Shown here one piece after another: positions 7,953 to 16,599 of a DNA stretch of 64,000 bases (the stretch's first letter is position 1; every line of letters begins with the position of its first letter). A model generated the notes under the pieces. The model had not been told where the DNA came from, did not search any database, and was given only the letters and a program-made list of their open reading frames with translations. Position numbers and translations under genes: made by a program. This DNA is from JBMNGW01 sp050950025 (GTDB taxonomy: Bacteria > Spirochaetota > Spirochaetia > Sphaerochaetales > Sphaerochaetaceae), in contig JBMNGW010000002.1 of the NCBI GenBank assembly GCA_050950025.1, positions 59,117 through 123,116 on the forward strand, read 5' to 3'.

Positions 7953-9779
7953 TTAAAGAGCGTTGTTGAGCTCTTGCTCCACTGTATCGAGCATTTGGTT
8001 CAGCTCTTTGGGAAGCCGATCACCGAAAATAGGATAATGGTTCTCCCTAATATCGGCCACCTCTTTCAGCCATCCTTTCACATCAACTTCCAACAGTTGG
8101 TTCATATCACTTTCACTTACTCCCTCGGGGCGATCAATAGCTCCTTCAAGGGGCATGAGTCCAATGGGAGTCTCTTTGGTTTCGGCAGTCCCTGCACAAG
8201 CTTCAAAAATCCACTTCAGTACGCGGCTGTTTTCACCAAAGCCGGGCCACAACCATTTGCCGTCTTCGGTTTTTCTGAACCAGTTAACAGAGAAAATCTT
8301 GGGCAGTTTTGACTGATCGTGCGTGTTGCCAATATTGATCCAGTGTTGGAAATAATCGCCCATGTGGTAGCCACAGAACGGCAACATGGCAAACGGATCG
8401 CGACGAATCGTACCGACTTTTAAATCAGAGGCTGCTGCCGTCACTTCAGAACCGACAATCGATCCAAGAAATACTCCGTGGTTCCAGTTTCGTGCCTGAT
8501 ACACCAAAGGAATCGTTTTGGGTCTGCGTCCCCCAAATAAAAGCGCATCGATGGGCACACCATTGGGGTCTTCCCATTCGGGAGCAATACTGGGGCACTG
8601 AGCAGCAGGAGCTGTGAAACGGGCATTGGGGTGAGCTGCCGGCTTTTGACTTTTGTCGGCTTTGTTTTGAACCCACTCGTTACCCAGCCAATCTGTTAGC
8701 TTCCCAGGAGCATCATAGCCAATCCCTTCCCACCAAACATCGTTGTCTTCAGTAATGGCACAGTTGGTAAAAACGGTATTCTCTTGCAGCGAATGCATAG
8801 CGTTGGGGTTGGACTCCATAGAAGTACCGGGAGCTACACCAAAGAAACCGGCTTCGGGGTTAATGGCATATAAACGTCCGTCTTTGCCAAATTTCATCCA
8901 AGCAATATCATCGCCAATCGTTTCAACTTTCCAATCCTTAATAGTCGGCACCAACATAGCCAAGTTCGTTTTCCCACAAGCACTGGGGAAAGCAGCGGCA
9001 ATGTATTTGGCAACACCTTCGGGGTTGGTAATCTTCAAAATAAGCATGTGCTCTGCCATCCACCCCTCATCGCGAGCAATGACTGTGGCAATACGCAAGG
9101 CTAAGCACTTTTTGCCCAATAAGGCGTTACCACCGTAACCTGAGCCGTAAGACCAAATTTCCCGTGTTTCGGGAAAATGGGAGATATATTTATGCTCAAT
9201 AGGAGCACAAGGCCATTTGCCGTGATCCGATTCGCCTTCGGCTAACGGTTTGCCCACGCTGTGTAAGCAAGGGACAAAGTAGCCATCATCGCCCAAAACA
9301 TCCAACACTCGCTCTCCGACTCGCGTCATGATCATCATATTGACCACAACATAAGGGCTGTCGGTCAGCTCAACGCCAATTTTAGCAATATCGCTGCCTA
9401 CCGGACCCATGGAAAAAGGAATGACATACATGGTGCGGCCTCTCATGCACCCGTCATACAACCCTGTCATGGTTTTTCTTAACTCACCTGGATCAATCCA
9501 ATTGTTGGTAGGACCTGCTTCATCTTGTGATTCTGAGGCAATATAGGTACGCGATTCAACGCGTGCAACATCTGAAGGTTCGGAAAAGAATGCTATGCCA
9601 CCCGGCTTCTTTTGGGGATTCAGCGATAGAGCTAACCCGCTGGCAACCATCTCATCAACCAACTGCTTATATTGTTTCTCGCTACCATCGGCAAGAACTA
9701 TGGCCTCTGGTTTAGTAAGAAGTGCCATTTCATTGACCCATGTGATAAGACCGGAATGTTTTACGTCTTGCAGTGTCAT
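7953..9779 (-). CDS. pckG: Phosphoenolpyruvate carboxykinase (GTP)
   Basis: About 608 residues, the length of the GTP-dependent class. FPSACGKTN is the P-loop (kinase-1a) signature of this class with its hyper-reactive cysteine, and GDDIAWMKF is kinase-2. It interconverts oxaloacetate and PEP with GTP/GDP in the cytosol; in fermentative spirochaetes and relatives it may run towards oxaloacetate. I chose the ATG at 9779 because a GGAGGG site lies 7 bases ahead of it; the longer frame from 9794 would place that site inside the gene. It stands alone, divergent from the U32 gene. Confidence 0.95.
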   Translation of the reverse strand: MTLQDVKHSGLITWVNEMALLTKPEAIVLADGSEKQYKQLVDEMVASGLALSLNPQKKPGGIAFFSEPSDVARVESRTYIASESQDEAGPTNNWIDPGELRKTMTGLYDGCMRGRTMYVIPFSMGPVGSDIAKIGVELTDSPYVVVNMMIMTRVGERVLDVLGDDGYFVPCLHSVGKPLAEGESDHGKWPCAPIEHKYISHFPETREIWSYGSGYGGNALLGKKCLALRIATVIARDEGWMAEHMLILKITNPEGVAKYIAAAFPSACGKTNLAMLVPTIKDWKVETIGDDIAWMKFGKDGRLYAINPEAGFFGVAPGTSMESNPNAMHSLQENTVFTNCAITEDNDVWWEGIGYDAPGKLTDWLGNEWVQNKADKSQKPAAHPNARFTAPAAQCPSIAPEWEDPNGVPIDALLFGGRRPKTIPLVYQARNWNHGVFLGSIVGSEVTAAASDLKVGTIRRDPFAMLPFCGYHMGDYFQHWINIGNTHDQSKLPKIFSVNWFRKTEDGKWLWPGFGENSRVLKWIFEACAGTAETKETPIGLMPLEGAIDRPEGVSESDMNQLLEVDVKGWLKEVADIRENHYPIFGDRLPKELNQMLDTVEQELNNAL

Positions 9780-9955
9780 GCACTTACCCTCCATCTAAAT
9801 CTGCATTCGGAAGGCTTCGCCTCCCACTTTTAACTTTTTCAGCCTATCTGGTTTTGCAGCATTGTTCAATAGAAACTCTCCTCTATCGCACTCCTTTCCA
9901 ACTTGAAACGATGAAGGCATTCTTTTATGCTCTAGAGGATTGGAGATAAATAGTG

Positions 9956-12109
9956 ATGAGTGAACTCACTCTTCCTGCCGGCTCAATGGCCGCTGCTTTA
10001 AGCGCCTTCGACGGCGGAGCTGATGCCGTATATGTCGGTTTAAAACACTTTAGTGCCCGCAAGGGTGCTGTTAATTTCTCTTTGGAAGAAGTAGCTCAGC
10101 TACGCCACGTTGCCTCACGTTTGCATAAGAAAGTCTACATCGCCCTTAATACACTACTCGATGATACAGAGCTTATTTCTCTTCTGCCCACCTTGCACCG
10201 CCTTGAACTACTTCAAGTCGATGGCATTATTGTCCAAGACTTGGGCCTTGCCCGTTTAATAAATTGCCAATTCCCCTCTTTAGATCTCCACAGTAGCACT
10301 CAGCTAGCTGCCCATAGCGCAGAAGCAGTTAAACAACTGCAACAGATAGGCTTTAAGCGAATTGTTCTTTCTCGGGAGTTGACAATTGATGAAATAAAAA
10401 CCATTCGCTACCAATGCCCCGATGCCGATTTGAAAGTATTCATCCATGGAGCCATGTGCTATGGATTTAGCGGCTTGTGCATGGCAAGTCATCTGCTAAG
10501 TGGCAGAAGTGCCAACAGAGGAGAATGTGCCCAAATCTGCCGCACGTACTTTTCGTATGAACAGCAGCAGCTCTATTGTGCATCACTGAAAGATTTGAGT
10601 GTGGGCCCTTCTATTTCCCAGCTACTGGAGTTGGGAATCAATGCTTTTAAAGTCGAGGGGAGAATGAAAAGTCCCTCATATACCTATTGGGCAGCTTCCT
10701 ATTACCGTCAGCTTATCGACGGCACCGATGATCAAAGAAGCAAAGAATATGTAGATGCACAATTTTCTCGCTTCCAAAATGCAGGATGGATGTTTGATTA
10801 TGACAAACATACCCCTTCAGACCATCGCCAAAAAGAGGCATTGGTCTCACCATTCTATCCTTCTCACATTGGCCAGGTAGTCGGAGAGATTACCCATATT
10901 TCAGGTAAAAACATAACCCTTCAGCTTACCTCAGAACTTGCCATTCGCGATGGAGTGATGATTATCGAGGGGTTCAACCAAGTGCAAAAATTTGCCGTCC
11001 GCCAGTTAACTACTGTAGCAGGAAAACACCTAACTAGCTCAGCTGGTCATAAAACTGTTGTTCTAAAGACCCCTTCTCTCATTACAGCCTCGGTGCCGGC
11101 ACCACTGTACAGAATCTCCAAACACGACTCCCTCGTCCCTGCCAGTCAACTAGAGTGCACTCACAGTTTTCGTTATCCCTTACAGATAACCATCACTGTT
11201 GAAAAAAAGGAGATTCGTATCACAGCTGGTAATGTGCCAAAGTGGATGGGTGGCAGCTATTCGGTGCATCTGCCTTTGGATGCACAAAAGGCCCGCTCAA
11301 AACAACAGATGAGAGCCCATCTTACAACAATCTTTTCTCAACCCTCCGACGGGTATTTTACACTAGGTTCACTGAAATTGATTAATGCCACCCCATGGGC
11401 CGATGATGAGGTGTTTTTGCCCCTGTCGCAATTAAAAGAGATACGGCGGCTTTGGTATGAGAAGCTCAATGCCCAATGTGAACGCTTTATTGCAGCCCCT
11501 TTTATTGAGGAAAAAGAAACAGATAGGCAAACAGGGGAACTGCTTCCCCCTCGCCATCTACTGCCTCAATCCAACGGGCCATGGCTTGATCCTTGTCGCA
11601 TGCCCCAAGAGTTTGCCCCAGTTCACAGGTGGCACTATCTAAGCCTTCCTCCTGTCAGTTTTGATCAACAGGCAACATTTGCGGCTCTTAATCAAGTTGC
11701 TCAGCAGTATGGCCAAAGCCTACGAGTCGGATTGAATAATATTGCCCATCTTAGTTGGGCCAAAGAGCACCCTCAGATCAGCTGTTATATCGATATCTAT
11801 CTTTATATGAGCAACAAAGAGGCGGCTCTTTTGATGGTTGAGCAATTGCCAAATCTTATTGGCATGTACCACTGGATGGAAAGAGAATTGCCAGACACTT
11901 CTTCTTGGCCACTTCGTTGCACTCCGGTCAGCTCCCAATTACGCGTGCCTCTTTTTATTAGCAGAGCTTGCTTTCGTTACGACTCATTGGGTCAAAGATG
12001 CCAAGGATGTTCTAGGAATCTTTGCTATGAGATAGAACAAAACGGCTTGCACTATGAAGTGAATGTCGTAAACTGCCTGACGACTATTCGCCAATTGCCT
12101 GCGAGTTGA
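9956..12109 (+). CDS. U32-family protein (RlhA/TrhP-like RNA-modification or peptidase family)
   Basis: About 717 residues; an in-frame GTG one codon earlier (9953) is also possible, with GGAG at 9942-9945. Residues near 165-200 contain the U32 signature HGAMCYGFSGLCMAS followed by SANRGECAQICR, whose cysteines are thought to bind an iron-sulfur cluster. The N-terminal LPAG...GADAVYVG segment is the start of the TIM barrel. Studied members, TrhP and RlhA, hydroxylate tRNA U34 and 23S rRNA C2501; older collagenase annotation is doubtful. The length and extra C-terminal domains fit RlhA-like forms. A second Cys cluster near the C-terminus (CQGCSRNLC) is notable. Confidence 0.8.
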   Translation: MSELTLPAGSMAAALSAFDGGADAVYVGLKHFSARKGAVNFSLEEVAQLRHVASRLHKKVYIALNTLLDDTELISLLPTLHRLELLQVDGIIVQDLGLARLINCQFPSLDLHSSTQLAAHSAEAVKQLQQIGFKRIVLSRELTIDEIKTIRYQCPDADLKVFIHGAMCYGFSGLCMASHLLSGRSANRGECAQICRTYFSYEQQQLYCASLKDLSVGPSISQLLELGINAFKVEGRMKSPSYTYWAASYYRQLIDGTDDQRSKEYVDAQFSRFQNAGWMFDYDKHTPSDHRQKEALVSPFYPSHIGQVVGEITHISGKNITLQLTSELAIRDGVMIIEGFNQVQKFAVRQLTTVAGKHLTSSAGHKTVVLKTPSLITASVPAPLYRISKHDSLVPASQLECTHSFRYPLQITITVEKKEIRITAGNVPKWMGGSYSVHLPLDAQKARSKQQMRAHLTTIFSQPSDGYFTLGSLKLINATPWADDEVFLPLSQLKEIRRLWYEKLNAQCERFIAAPFIEEKETDRQTGELLPPRHLLPQSNGPWLDPCRMPQEFAPVHRWHYLSLPPVSFDQQATFAALNQVAQQYGQSLRVGLNNIAHLSWAKEHPQISCYIDIYLYMSNKEAALLMVEQLPNLIGMYHWMERELPDTSSWPLRCTPVSSQLRVPLFISRACFRYDSLGQRCQGCSRNLCYEIEQNGLHYEVNVVNCLTTIRQLPAS

Positions 12110-12146
12110 CCCTCTTAAGGCCAAAGGCTACTATCCATGAAGAAAA

Positions 12147-12214
12147 GGAGGACGACCTCCCCCGCTTCGGACAAACATGATCAGGACGGCCTGGCGATAT
12201 TTTTATCGGAGGAG
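12147..12214 (+). promoter_or_regulatory. Guanidine-II (mini-ykkC) riboswitch with overlapping Shine-Dalgarno control
   Basis: Two short hairpins carry the diagnostic ACGR loops closed by GG/CC: P1 GGAGG-ACGA-CCTCC (12147-12160) and P2 CAGG-ACGG-CCTG (12182-12193), 21 bases apart. This is the guanidine-II architecture, in which guanidinium lets the two loops kiss. The ribosome site GGAGGAG (12208-12214) can pair with the 3' arm of P1 (CCTCC, 12156-12160), which suggests translational control: free RNA hides the site, ligand frees it. A third small hairpin CGATA-tttt-TATCG (12195-12208) abuts the site. The downstream gene is the expected guanidinium exporter. Confidence 0.9.
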
Positions 12215-12218
12215 TCTT

Positions 12219-12536
12219 ATGTCTTGGATCGCTTTATTGGTAGCCGGTGTTTTAGAAATTGTGTGGGCTTATGCCATGAAACTTTCAGAAGGGTTTACCC
12301 AACTGGTTCCGTCAATTATTACCTTAGGAGCCATGATAGTAAGCTTTTGGCTACTGAGCTTTGCCATGCGTACTATCGCCTTGGGTACAGCCTACATAGT
12401 TTGGACAGGAATAGGAGCAGTCGGAGCCTTCTTAGTCGGTATCATTGTTTTATCAGAGCCAGTGAATGCCACTAGAATTATCGCAGCTCTTTTAATTGTC
12501 TTGGGCCTTCTGTTAATGCAACTCTCAAGCAAGTAG
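12219..12536 (+). CDS. gdx: Small multidrug-resistance-type guanidinium exporter (SugE/Gdx)
   Basis: 105 residues and four membrane helices. The start is the ATG at 12219, right after GGAGGAG; a longer frame from 12177 would run through the riboswitch. The first helix has LVAGVLEIVWAYAMK with the essential glutamate (residue about 13) that binds guanidinium and protons, and the Trp and Lys pattern matches Gdx rather than the EmrE drug exporters. It works as an antiparallel dimer in the inner membrane and exchanges guanidinium for protons. The guanidine-II riboswitch just ahead supports the function independently. Confidence 0.92.
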   Translation: MSWIALLVAGVLEIVWAYAMKLSEGFTQLVPSIITLGAMIVSFWLLSFAMRTIALGTAYIVWTGIGAVGAFLVGIIVLSEPVNATRIIAALLIVLGLLLMQLSSK

Positions 12537-12606
12537 GGGGTCATCTTCTTCTTTGCTCATACTAAGTCCTTTTCATGAAAGAGAGCTTAACCTCTTATTC
12601 TAAAAA

Positions 12607-12652
12607 GGTATCGGAATCGCTGAACTCTTAGTTGGTATCAGAATCGCTGAAC
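12607..12652. repeat. Pair of 19-base direct repeats upstream of tRNA-Ala
   Basis: GGTATCGGAATCGCTGAAC (12607-12625) recurs at 12634-12652 with one difference (G to A at position 7), a 27-base period. They lie 25-70 bases before the tRNA promoter. No gene is recognisable between 12537 and 12717 apart from these and the promoter. They may be a protein-binding pair or a remnant of a recombination site. Confidence 0.7.
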
Positions 12653-12676
12653 AATAACAAGGTAGAACAAATACCC

Positions 12677-12705
12677 TTGACTAAACGGGACTCTGTCGAT
12701 ATTCT
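12677..12705 (+). promoter_or_regulatory. Sigma-70 promoter of tRNA-Ala(GGC)
   Basis: TTGACT (12677-12682), exactly 17 bases, and TATTCT (12700-12705). The expected transcript start falls about 6 bases before the tRNA. Confidence 0.75.
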
Positions 12706-12717
12706 AGCTATGCATTT

Positions 12718-12791
12718 GGGGGTGTAGCTCAGTTGGCTAGAGCGTTTGAATGGCATTCAAAAGGCCAGGGGTTCGATTCCCCTTACCTCCA
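12718..12791 (+). tRNA. tRNA-Ala (anticodon GGC)
   Basis: A 74-base cloverleaf: acceptor GGGGGTG/TACCTCC, D-arm GCTC...GAGC, anticodon stem TTTGA/TCAAA with loop ATGGCAT (anticodon GGC, reads GCC/GCU), T-arm AGGGG-TTCGATT-CCCCT and discriminator A. The G3:U70 pair that marks alanine tRNAs is present. CCA is not encoded. Its body is almost the same as the tRNA-Ala(CGC) at 63519. Confidence 0.95.
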
Positions 12792-12796
12792 CTGAT

Positions 12797-12826
12797 AAAA
12801 GACCGTTGTTAGTTCAGCGGTCTTTT
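12797..12826 (+). terminator. Bidirectional terminator after tRNA-Ala
   Basis: AAAAGACCG (12797-12805) pairs with CGGTCTTTT (12818-12826), and a T-run follows on the plus strand. The same stem serves the convergent GtrA gene, whose stop codon (12814-12816) lies in the loop. Confidence 0.85.
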
Positions 12827-13278
12827 TGCTTTTCATAGCGCTGCTGCTCTGCTATCCCTCTGCGATTGGTGTTAATCGAGGTGCGATAGACTACAAAACG
12901 GTAAAAGAGAAACTCACTGACAAAGTTAATGAGCATCGTCCCTAATAAGACAACGTATGCGTTGATTCCCAGTTGTACTAAGGGGTCGACCCACCACGTT
13001 GATAAAGGGGTGAACACAGCATAGTAGGCTGCCACTAAAGCCATCGCTTTGGGCACATTGGCTGCCGATTGAAAGGTGAATGAGCGATTAACAGTAAAAT
13101 TGTACAAAACTGAAAGGACTAAAGCCGTAAAATAACTGAAGCGGTTGGGCCAGTGAAATAACTCAAAAAAGAGGGTGAAGCTCACCACTTCAATAAGACC
13201 GGCGCTTGCCGAAAAGAGGGTAAACTTTAGTGCTTGGAGGATGTTTTGCCTTGGTGTCAGCTGATTAACAGTACTCAT
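12814..13278 (-). CDS. GtrA-family membrane protein
   Basis: 154 residues with four hydrophobic helices, starting FTLFSASAGLIEVVSFTLF, the GtrA fold pattern of a first helix after a short polar N-terminus, and ending in FLFYRFVVYR. GtrA-like proteins are thought to flip polyprenyl-linked sugars or teichoic-acid precursors across the inner membrane. The ATG at 13278 has GGAGAGAGGA ahead of it; the longer frame to 13305 would swallow that site. No glycosyltransferase is adjacent, so its partner is unknown. Confidence 0.75.
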   Translation of the reverse strand: MSTVNQLTPRQNILQALKFTLFSASAGLIEVVSFTLFFELFHWPNRFSYFTALVLSVLYNFTVNRSFTFQSAANVPKAMALVAAYYAVFTPLSTWWVDPLVQLGINAYVVLLGTMLINFVSEFLFYRFVVYRTSINTNRRGIAEQQRYEKQKDR

Positions 13279-13351
13279 GATTCCTCTCTCCTGTAGGCTC
13301 ATCATGAATAATAAGGGGATTTGAGTCTATCCTTGAAGGTACAATCAGGTA

Positions 13352-14008
13352 TTATTTGCCCAAAAGTTTTTCCTTAAATACATCACGAGATCCTAAAAGG
13401 TGATCAAGCATGGCCTGTGATGCAGCTTGAGAGTCTCGCTTTTTTAATCCTTCAATAATCCGCTTGTGCTCAGGCATTGTCACTTTGGGGCCTCTTACCA
13501 ATCCTTTTTGGTAGGTCCGTGCCAAAAAGCCGGTAGACCTGAGTGTGTCGAGAATAAAACTATTGTTTGAGTACATAATGATATGTTCATGAAAGGTGCG
13601 ATCGACTTCATAATAGTGGTGACTTAATTCATCAGCAACTTCTTCTGAAAATTCATCAAACATTGTGATTAGCGTATGAAGTTGTTCATCAGTGGCATTT
13701 TCACAACACAATCGGACGGCAATTGTTTCCAATCCCGCCCTCATTTCAAACAGTTCGCAAAATTCTTTGCTGCTAAATTCCCGTACATAATAACCGCTAC
13801 GGGGTCGCTGTTCCAAAAACCGCTCACCAACGAGCTGGTTAAGAGCATCATTAATGGGAGTTTGGCTGATTCCCAAACTTTTAGCCATTTCGTTTTTGTT
13901 GATTTTCTCTCCCAAAGGGATGATTCCTTGATCTATCAACTCGCGAATGTGATCGTAGACATAATTTCGTAGTGCTTTATTTTCAACCTTCGGTGTCGCC
14001 ATGTACAT
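13352..14008 (-). CDS. GntR-family transcription regulator, FCD (FadR) subfamily
   Basis: About 218 residues: winged helix in residues 8-75 (GEKINKNEMAKSLGISQTP is the recognition region) and a C-terminal FCD helical domain with the Asp/His metal pattern (DRTFHEHI, later PEHKRI and a final MLDHL). Such proteins answer to small organic or sugar acids. It starts seven bases past the stop of another GntR gene, so the two regulators are co-transcribed. ATG codons at 14008 and 14002 are both possible. Candidate binding sites of the TTGTATACAA kind lie in front of the nearby catabolic genes. Confidence 0.85.
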   Translation of the reverse strand: MYMATPKVENKALRNYVYDHIRELIDQGIIPLGEKINKNEMAKSLGISQTPINDALNQLVGERFLEQRPRSGYYVREFSSKEFCELFEMRAGLETIAVRLCCENATDEQLHTLITMFDEFSEEVADELSHHYYEVDRTFHEHIIMYSNNSFILDTLRSTGFLARTYQKGLVRGPKVTMPEHKRIIEGLKKRDSQAASQAMLDHLLGSRDVFKEKLLGK

Positions 14009-14014
14009 CTTCCC

Positions 14015-14686
14015 CTACTCTTCTTCCTGCAGCCGTTGTGCCAACCTAGTCCTTGAGCCACCATTAACATGGTAAAACATAAGCTCTTTGGCGCCATTGG
14101 CATCGTGGCTTTGCATTGCATTGTAGATTCCATGGTGCTCTTCTACCGATTTTTGTGGTGTTTTTAACAGATTTTCACTGTTTGCAAGAATATTATTCAA
14201 GTTTTTCAGTATGTCGTATAAAAATTGGTTACCGCTGATTTTCATAATGGCCATGTGAAAAGCATAATCGTAGGCGAAAAATTTCGCTACATCAACCTTT
14301 TGCCCTTTGTTCACGTATTCGCTCATACCATCCAGCAGTTTCTTAAGATGCGCTAAATCTTCTTCTGTTGCCCTTTCGGCAGCATGATAAGCTCCCATCG
14401 GTTCCAGCTGTCCCCTGATATCGAACATATGGAGAAACTCTTCGGGGGAATAGCGCCTGACAAAAGAGCCGCGTCGAGGTACAGTTACCAGATAATGGTC
14501 TTTTGTTAGCTTCGAAATTGCCTGCAACAACGGTGTTCTGGAAACACCTAATGCCTGGGCCAGCTCCTCTTGGATGAGCTTTTGTCCCGGCTGCAGTTCT
14601 CCTCGAACAATCATCTCTTTGAGGGTTTCATATACTTTTGTCCCCAAATCATGATACACCGTCATACTGATATCCATAACGGACAT
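14015..14686 (-). CDS. GntR-family transcription regulator, FCD (FadR) subfamily
   Basis: 223 residues; the N-terminal winged helix has GQKLIQEELAQALGVSRTPLL, and the FCD domain shows DYAFHMAI and the HHGIYNAM and FYHV histidines for a metal-ligand site. ATG codons at 14686 and 14665 are candidates and neither has a strong ribosome site. It is downstream of the BKACE gene on the same strand and upstream of the second GntR gene. A perfect 8-bp inverted repeat 13 bases ahead (14699-14720) could be its own operator. Confidence 0.85.
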   Translation of the reverse strand: MSVMDISMTVYHDLGTKVYETLKEMIVRGELQPGQKLIQEELAQALGVSRTPLLQAISKLTKDHYLVTVPRRGSFVRRYSPEEFLHMFDIRGQLEPMGAYHAAERATEEDLAHLKKLLDGMSEYVNKGQKVDVAKFFAYDYAFHMAIMKISGNQFLYDILKNLNNILANSENLLKTPQKSVEEHHGIYNAMQSHDANGAKELMFYHVNGGSRTRLAQRLQEEE

Positions 14687-14698
14687 TGTAATACGGGA

Positions 14699-14720
14699 TG
14701 CACGTTTGTATCAACGTGCA
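14699..14720. promoter_or_regulatory. Inverted repeat before the GntR gene, possible autoregulatory operator
   Basis: TGCACGTT, six bases, AACGTGCA: a perfect 8-bp dyad between the BKACE stop and the GntR start. No T-tract follows on the minus strand, so an operator is likelier than a terminator. Confidence 0.45.
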
Positions 14721-14748
14721 AACCTTGATTGCTTTGTACTTTAAAGGC

Positions 14749-15576
14749 TTAACGAAGTATTCCTAACATACTTCTCGCCTCTTCAATTGTAGCAACCTCG
14801 CATCCCATGGCCCGAATAAGTGCAACAGCATGCTTCACCAATTCGACGTTGGTTGCCGGCTCTCCTTTTGCTTTGTAAAAGCCGTCTTCATAGCCGACTC
14901 TGACTGCCGAAGCACCACTGCCGATGGCAACGCCGATTAGTGAAAAATCCTCCATCCCTTCATGCAGCAAGCTCCAATTCTCATGCGGTCCCACAGCTTG
15001 AATCAAAGCTTGAAGATTGGAAGCAGTTGCCGAAAGGGCCCCTTTGAAACCCAAAGAGAAGTTGAAATGAAGCGGATCTTCTAATGTTCCCTCTTCTTTA
15101 AGTTTCTTAATAGCCTCTATCATCGATAAATCGAATACTTCCAGTTCGGGGATGACTTGGTTTTCTTTCATCTTTTGTGCCCAGTAGCGGATGTCGTCCC
15201 AAGTATTGATGTAGACTCCATCACCAAAATTAGTCGATCCCATGTTCAAAGAAGCCATTTGCACTCGTGGTTCATCAACTGAAACCGAGCGCAGTTCAAG
15301 CGATAAATTCGATTTGCCTCCGGTGGACCCTTGAATAAGAATGGGCGATTCTTTTCTAATCAAATCTATGGTATGTGAAAAGACATCCAGATCGCCAATT
15401 TGCGTTCCGTCCACATCTCGCACATGTAGATGTACAAGTGAGGCTCCCGCCTGAGCACAATCTATCGTCTGCTGGGCAATGTCCTCTGGTTTCACGGGAT
15501 TTTTTATCCCACTTGGGATTGTTTTTTCCATATGAGCCACCGGCGCCACCGCTAAAATTACTTTTCGCCTGTTCAT
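14749..15576 (-). CDS. Beta-keto acid cleavage enzyme (BKACE, formerly DUF849)
   Basis: 275 residues, the usual size. VHLHVRD (residues about 48-54) holds two of the zinc-binding histidines of the family, and the later HEGMEDF and SGASAVRVGYED segments match the conserved C-terminal half. BKACE proteins join a beta-keto acid with acetyl-CoA to give acetoacetate and a new CoA ester; the founding member cleaves 3-keto-5-aminohexanoate in lysine fermentation. Neighbours here are sugar-acid genes, not lysine genes, so the substrate is probably a polyhydroxylated keto acid (inference). The promoter region has two GTATAC sites 21 bases apart. Confidence 0.8.
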   Translation of the reverse strand: MNRRKVILAVAPVAHMEKTIPSGIKNPVKPEDIAQQTIDCAQAGASLVHLHVRDVDGTQIGDLDVFSHTIDLIRKESPILIQGSTGGKSNLSLELRSVSVDEPRVQMASLNMGSTNFGDGVYINTWDDIRYWAQKMKENQVIPELEVFDLSMIEAIKKLKEEGTLEDPLHFNFSLGFKGALSATASNLQALIQAVGPHENWSLLHEGMEDFSLIGVAIGSGASAVRVGYEDGFYKAKGEPATNVELVKHAVALIRAMGCEVATIEEARSMLGILR

Positions 15577-15591
15577 GGACTTCTCCTCATT

Positions 15592-15620
15592 TTGTATACA
15601 ATATGTTATTAAAAGTATAC
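15592..15620. promoter_or_regulatory. GntR-type operator pair between the BKACE gene and the divergent isomerase gene
   Basis: TTGTATACAA (15592-15601, perfect palindrome) and GTATAC (15615-15620). Centres are 21 bases apart, about two helical turns. The same palindrome type recurs at 19659, 19722 and 29180 in this catabolic island, which also encodes two FCD-type GntR proteins. Confidence 0.6.
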
Positions 15621-15732
15621 TCCACTAGATTGAATTGTCAAACAAATCCGTAAAATAAGTTTTAATTGACAACAGAAACAGTTCAGCTTTACACTATAAG
15701 AAATTTTGAATACATTATTTTTGAGGCGGGCC

Positions 15733-16599
15733 ATGATAGGAGTTTCTCCAGCTTTCTTTTTCTCCCTCTTTTCCACCGACTTTACCCCACAGGACTACAT
15801 AGAAGGAATCAGCCGGTTACAGGCTCTGGGTTTTGACGCTTATCAACTGGAAATCTACCATCAAAGCTCTTTACATACTTGGGAAGATCAAGCGGCTACA
15901 GTCGCTTCTCATGCTCAGCGCAAAGGATTGCAAGCCTCCCAATTTGTTGCCCATTTTTTGCTTGAATCAACTGCCGATTCAGAGTCGCTGGTTAGCGATG
16001 TGGGGCTTCAGGAAATGGAGAGGGTATGTTCGCTTCTTTCCATTTCCCTGAATGCGCTATTATTACTCTCCCATTGGCCCCTTTTACCATAGCCGAAGAC
16101 GAAGAGATTTCCAGTGAAGACTATCGACTGTTGTGGCAGAGGCTAAAATCAAAACTGTTGAAATTTGAAGCCATTGTCCATGCCTCAAAAAGAAAAATGG
16201 CTGTTGAAATTGTTCCTGGATCGTTGATGGGCTCCACTGAAGGGTATATGCGAATGGCTCGGGAAACCGGTATTTTCCCCATTGGTTAATAATTTTGATA
16301 CCGGTCATGCTCACAGCTCCAAAGAAAATCTTCCCCTTATTCCCAGTAAAATAGGCAATCTCATTTACGGCACTCACCTAAAAGATAATTTTGGCACTGA
16401 AAATTTAGCTCTGGCCCCCGGAGAGGGGTCAATCCCATGGAAACAAACTCTGGCGCAACTGAAACTTAGTGGTTATGCCGGATCATATGATTTGGAAATT
16501 GTCTGTCAAAACCCCAATGAAGTTGAGCAGACATACCGCAAAGCCAAGGCGTATGTCGAAGGCATGATGAAAGAAATTACAAAGGAGGCTTACATATGA
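15733..16599 (+). pseudogene. Sugar phosphate isomerase/epimerase-like TIM barrel, two frameshifts
   Basis: Three successive frames encode one protein: residues from MIGVSPAFF in frame one up to about 16030, then FPECAIITLPLAPF in a second frame to about 16280, then NFDTGHAHS back in frame one to the stop. A one-base loss and a one-base gain cancel, so about 288 codons remain if both are repaired. NFDTGHA and the later YDLEIV are xylose-isomerase-like barrel motifs with metal-binding residues. The second break is next to a CCCC run. Either sequencing errors or a decaying gene. Its end overlaps the next start as ATGA. Confidence 0.7.
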
